A stretch of DNA of 8,407 nucleotides from JAISGQ01 sp964500965. GTDB taxonomy: Bacteria > Bacillota > Clostridia > Oscillospirales > Acutalibacteraceae. This document shows, piece by piece, positions 7,092-8,407 of this stretch. The stretch's first letter is position 1; each line of letters begins with the position of its first letter. The notes beneath the pieces were generated by a model, which worked only from the letters and a program-made list of their open reading frames with translations, was not told where the DNA came from and did not search any database. The stretch is from NCBI GenBank assembly GCA_964500965.1, contig CAZCQZ010000060.1, positions 1 to 8,407 on the forward strand, read 5' to 3'. The position numbers and the translations under genes are program-made.

Positions 7092-7127
7092 CAGGGGCTG
7101 TAAAAGCTTTCGCTTTTACAGCCCCTG
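7092..7127. terminator. Bidirectional terminator between convergent genes
   Basis: CAGGGGCTGTAAAAGC (7092-7107) and GCTTTTACAGCCCCTG (7112-7127) form a perfect 16-bp stem with a TTTC loop. ATTTATTATT follows on the plus strand and TGTTTCTTATTTT on the minus strand. It lies 4 bases after the regulator stop and 5 bases after the glycosyltransferase stop, so it can serve both transcripts. Confidence 0.92.
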
Positions 7128-7132
7128 ATTTA

Positions 7133-8104
7133 TTATTCCTCATCTTCTTTACATGCGTTGCTTTCAATAACGCTCCTGACGATATAGACAGGGCGTTTTT
7201 TTGTTTCCACATAATTTTTGCCGACATAATCGCCTATTATGCCCAGGCTCAAAAGCTGTATGCCGCCCAGCAGCAGTATCAGCACCACAATAGTGGCGTA
7301 GCCGGGAACGTCGATTCCGGCGGTAAGCTTCTGGATAATAACGATTATCAGATAAACAAAAGCCGCAATAGCCGATATAATGCCTGTAACAGTGGCGAAT
7401 TTCAGCGGCATTGTGGAAAAGCTGTTAATGCCGTCAAAGGCATAGCGCAAAAGCTTGAAGAAATTAAACTTGCTTTTTCCGCCGCCTCTTGCACGCACCT
7501 CATAGGGCATATAATAGGTATTAAAGCCCACGTAAGAAAAAATGCCCTTTGAAAAGCGGAAGTATTCGCACATGGAAAGTATGGCGTCGACAACAGGGCG
7601 GCGCATCATGCGGAAATCGCTTGCGCCGGACACAAAGCGGACGGAAGCCGCCTTATTTATTATGGAATAAAAGGCGCGTTTGAAAAAGGATATTAAACAG
7701 CCTTCATGTCGCTTTTCCTGAACGGCGGCAACGCAGTCGTATTCGGGATTATTTTCTAAAAATCTCAGCATGTTTATTACGGTTTCGGGAGACTGCTGCA
7801 TATCGCCGTCAACAATGACGGTGTATTCGCCGGTGGCATGGGAAAGTCCTGCGTACATGCCGGCTTCCTTGCCGAAGTTACGGGAAAAATCTATGACCTT
7901 AACGCAGTAGGGCGTTGTTTCCGCGATGCGGCGCATAATATCGGCGGTTTTGTCGCTTGAGCCGTCGTTTACAAGTACAAGCTCAAAGCTGACATTTTCC
8001 TTTGTCATAACAAGCGCGATTTCCTCGTAAAGCCTGCCGATGCTCTCCTCCTCGTTGTAGCAGGGGATTACAAGCGACAGCTTTTTGGTTTCGTGCAAAT
8101 TCAT
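7133..8104 (-). CDS. GtrB/DPM1-like membrane glycosyltransferase, family 2
   Basis: This 323-residue protein matches polyprenyl-phosphate sugar transferases, which move a sugar from a nucleotide sugar to undecaprenyl phosphate at the inner face of the membrane. The GT-A domain starts with LSLVIPCYNEEESI (9-22), followed by ELVLVNDGSSDKT (41-53) and the metal-binding DGDMQQSPE (99-107, the D-x-D site). SGASDFRMMRRPVVD (159-173) is another family landmark. Two membrane helices lie at about 237-257 and 269-292, and the C-terminus is short and charged. The flippase and acceptor glycosyltransferase that often accompany such enzymes are not visible, so the sugar and final target (wall polymer, teichoic acid or glycoprotein) are unknown. 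The gene is convergent with the regulator and no convincing promoter was found upstream. The start is slightly uncertain, as noted under its ribosome binding site. Confidence 0.93.
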   Translation of the reverse strand: MNLHETKKLSLVIPCYNEEESIGRLYEEIALVMTKENVSFELVLVNDGSSDKTADIMRRIAETTPYCVKVIDFSRNFGKEAGMYAGLSHATGEYTVIVDGDMQQSPETVINMLRFLENNPEYDCVAAVQEKRHEGCLISFFKRAFYSIINKAASVRFVSGASDFRMMRRPVVDAILSMCEYFRFSKGIFSYVGFNTYYMPYEVRARGGGKSKFNFFKLLRYAFDGINSFSTMPLKFATVTGIISAIAAFVYLIIVIIQKLTAGIDVPGYATIVVLILLLGGIQLLSLGIIGDYVGKNYVETKKRPVYIVRSVIESNACKEDEE

Positions 8105-8107
8105 CCG

Positions 8108-8113
8108 CTCCTT
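8108..8113 (-). promoter_or_regulatory. Ribosome binding site of the glycosyltransferase; start ambiguous
   Basis: AAGGAG on the minus strand ends only 3 bases before the ATG at 8104-8102, which is tight. A TTG at 8098-8096 (codon 3) would have the more usual 9-base spacing. Both starts give nearly the same protein, differing by two residues. Confidence 0.6.
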
Positions 8114-8161
8114 GTTTAAGTCTGTTTCTTAAAATATTTTTCTTTCGGTAAAACCACAGGG

Positions 8162-8203
8162 TTTAAATATCAAAACCTACGGCTTAAATATCAAAATCTA
8201 CGG
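8162..8203. repeat. Tandem 21-bp direct repeat, two units
   Basis: Unit 1 (8162-8182) and unit 2 (8183-8203) share 19 of 21 bases, with the common part TTAAATATCAAAA(C/T)CTACGG offset by one base. A partial third unit (AAAACCACAGG) precedes at 8150-8160. The repeats lie 58-99 bases upstream of the glycosyltransferase start. They could be protein-binding sites or simple slipped-strand duplication. Confidence 0.75.
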
Positions 8204-8220
8204 TTTTGATTGAGGGATTG
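8190..8220. repeat. Hairpin plus TGAGGGATTG module, first copy
   Basis: ATCAAAA (8190-8196) pairs with TTTTGAT (8204-8210) around a 7-base loop and runs into TGAGGGATTG (ending 8220). The same arrangement, with a different stem, occurs at 8282-8304, where GTCAC/GTGAC is followed by TGAGGGATTG. The stem shares bases with the second 21-bp tandem unit. Confidence 0.55.
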
Positions 8221-8236
8221 TTTTTGTGCTATTGGC

Positions 8237-8407
8237 TGAAAATTTAACAAATTACCATGGCTCCCTTGTGTAAAGGGAGCTGTCACGAAGTGACTGAGGG
8301 ATTGCCTTACAGCTCAGATTTATCATTTTGACTTAACTATTGATAAATTCTGACAATCCCCCTTGAAGATTGCGGATAAATCACGCAATCTTCTTCCCCC
8401 TTTACAC
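8237..8407. repeat. Palindromic intergenic repeat, copy C, cut by the window edge
   Basis: The stretch 8105-8407 holds no convincing gene, and most of its right part is this element. After TGAAAATTT (8237-8245) come CATGG and hairpin 1, GCTCCCTT (8260-8267)/AAGGGAGC (8273-8280). Hairpin 2 is GTCAC (8282-8286)/GTGAC (8290-8294). A nested palindrome follows: GGGATTG (8298-8304) with CAATCCC (8354-8360), and TCAGATTTATCA (8314-8325) with TGATAAATTCTGA (8341-8353). Hairpin 3 is GAAGATTGCG (8365-8374)/CGCAATCTTC (8384-8393). The last 12 bases, CCCCCTTTACAC, are the near-inverse of GTGTAAAGGG at 8268-8277, so the element probably ends in a terminal inverted repeat just beyond the window. No transposase is present, as in a MITE-like element. 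Confidence 0.75.

Overview
The window reads as chromosomal DNA from an anaerobic low-to-mid GC Firmicute, most likely a gut or rumen clostridium of the Ruminococcaceae/Oscillospiraceae type. The basis is strong AAGGAG/GGAGG ribosome binding sites, textbook sigma-A promoters with 17-bp spacers, a clostridial-style GH42 beta-galactosidase, and short palindromic intergenic repeats of a kind I recall from such genomes. No phage, plasmid, CRISPR, rRNA or tRNA genes are seen.

Layout. On the minus strand from the left: the ribosome binding site of a gene starting just outside the window (9-16), a possible terminator (111-133), a GH42 beta-galactosidase (173-2191) and a SecA2-type translocase ATPase (2382-4739). 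SecA2 is divergent from gpsA (4925-5923, plus, TTG start); the two back-to-back promoters lie between them. A LacI-family regulator follows (6080-7087, plus) with its own promoter. It converges on a GtrB/DPM1-like membrane glycosyltransferase (7133-8104, minus), and the two share a 16-bp bidirectional terminator. The 303 bases after the glycosyltransferase hold no convincing gene but are rich in repeats.

The genes do not form one obvious pathway: intracellular galactoside hydrolysis, accessory protein export, glycerol-3-phosphate synthesis for lipids, sugar-type regulation and lipid-linked sugar transfer. The LacI protein may control a sugar gene, perhaps the nearby GH42, but no operator could be identified. 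The least ordinary points are the SecA paralogue (no zinc domain, acidic tail, DEAD box, Ile where the finger-tip Tyr is expected), a LacI protein with an altered ligand-pocket motif, and a three-copy palindromic repeat family in the intergenic spaces (66-103, 2294-2374, 8237-8407), the last copy running off the right edge. I see no clear evidence of a wholly new multi-gene system.
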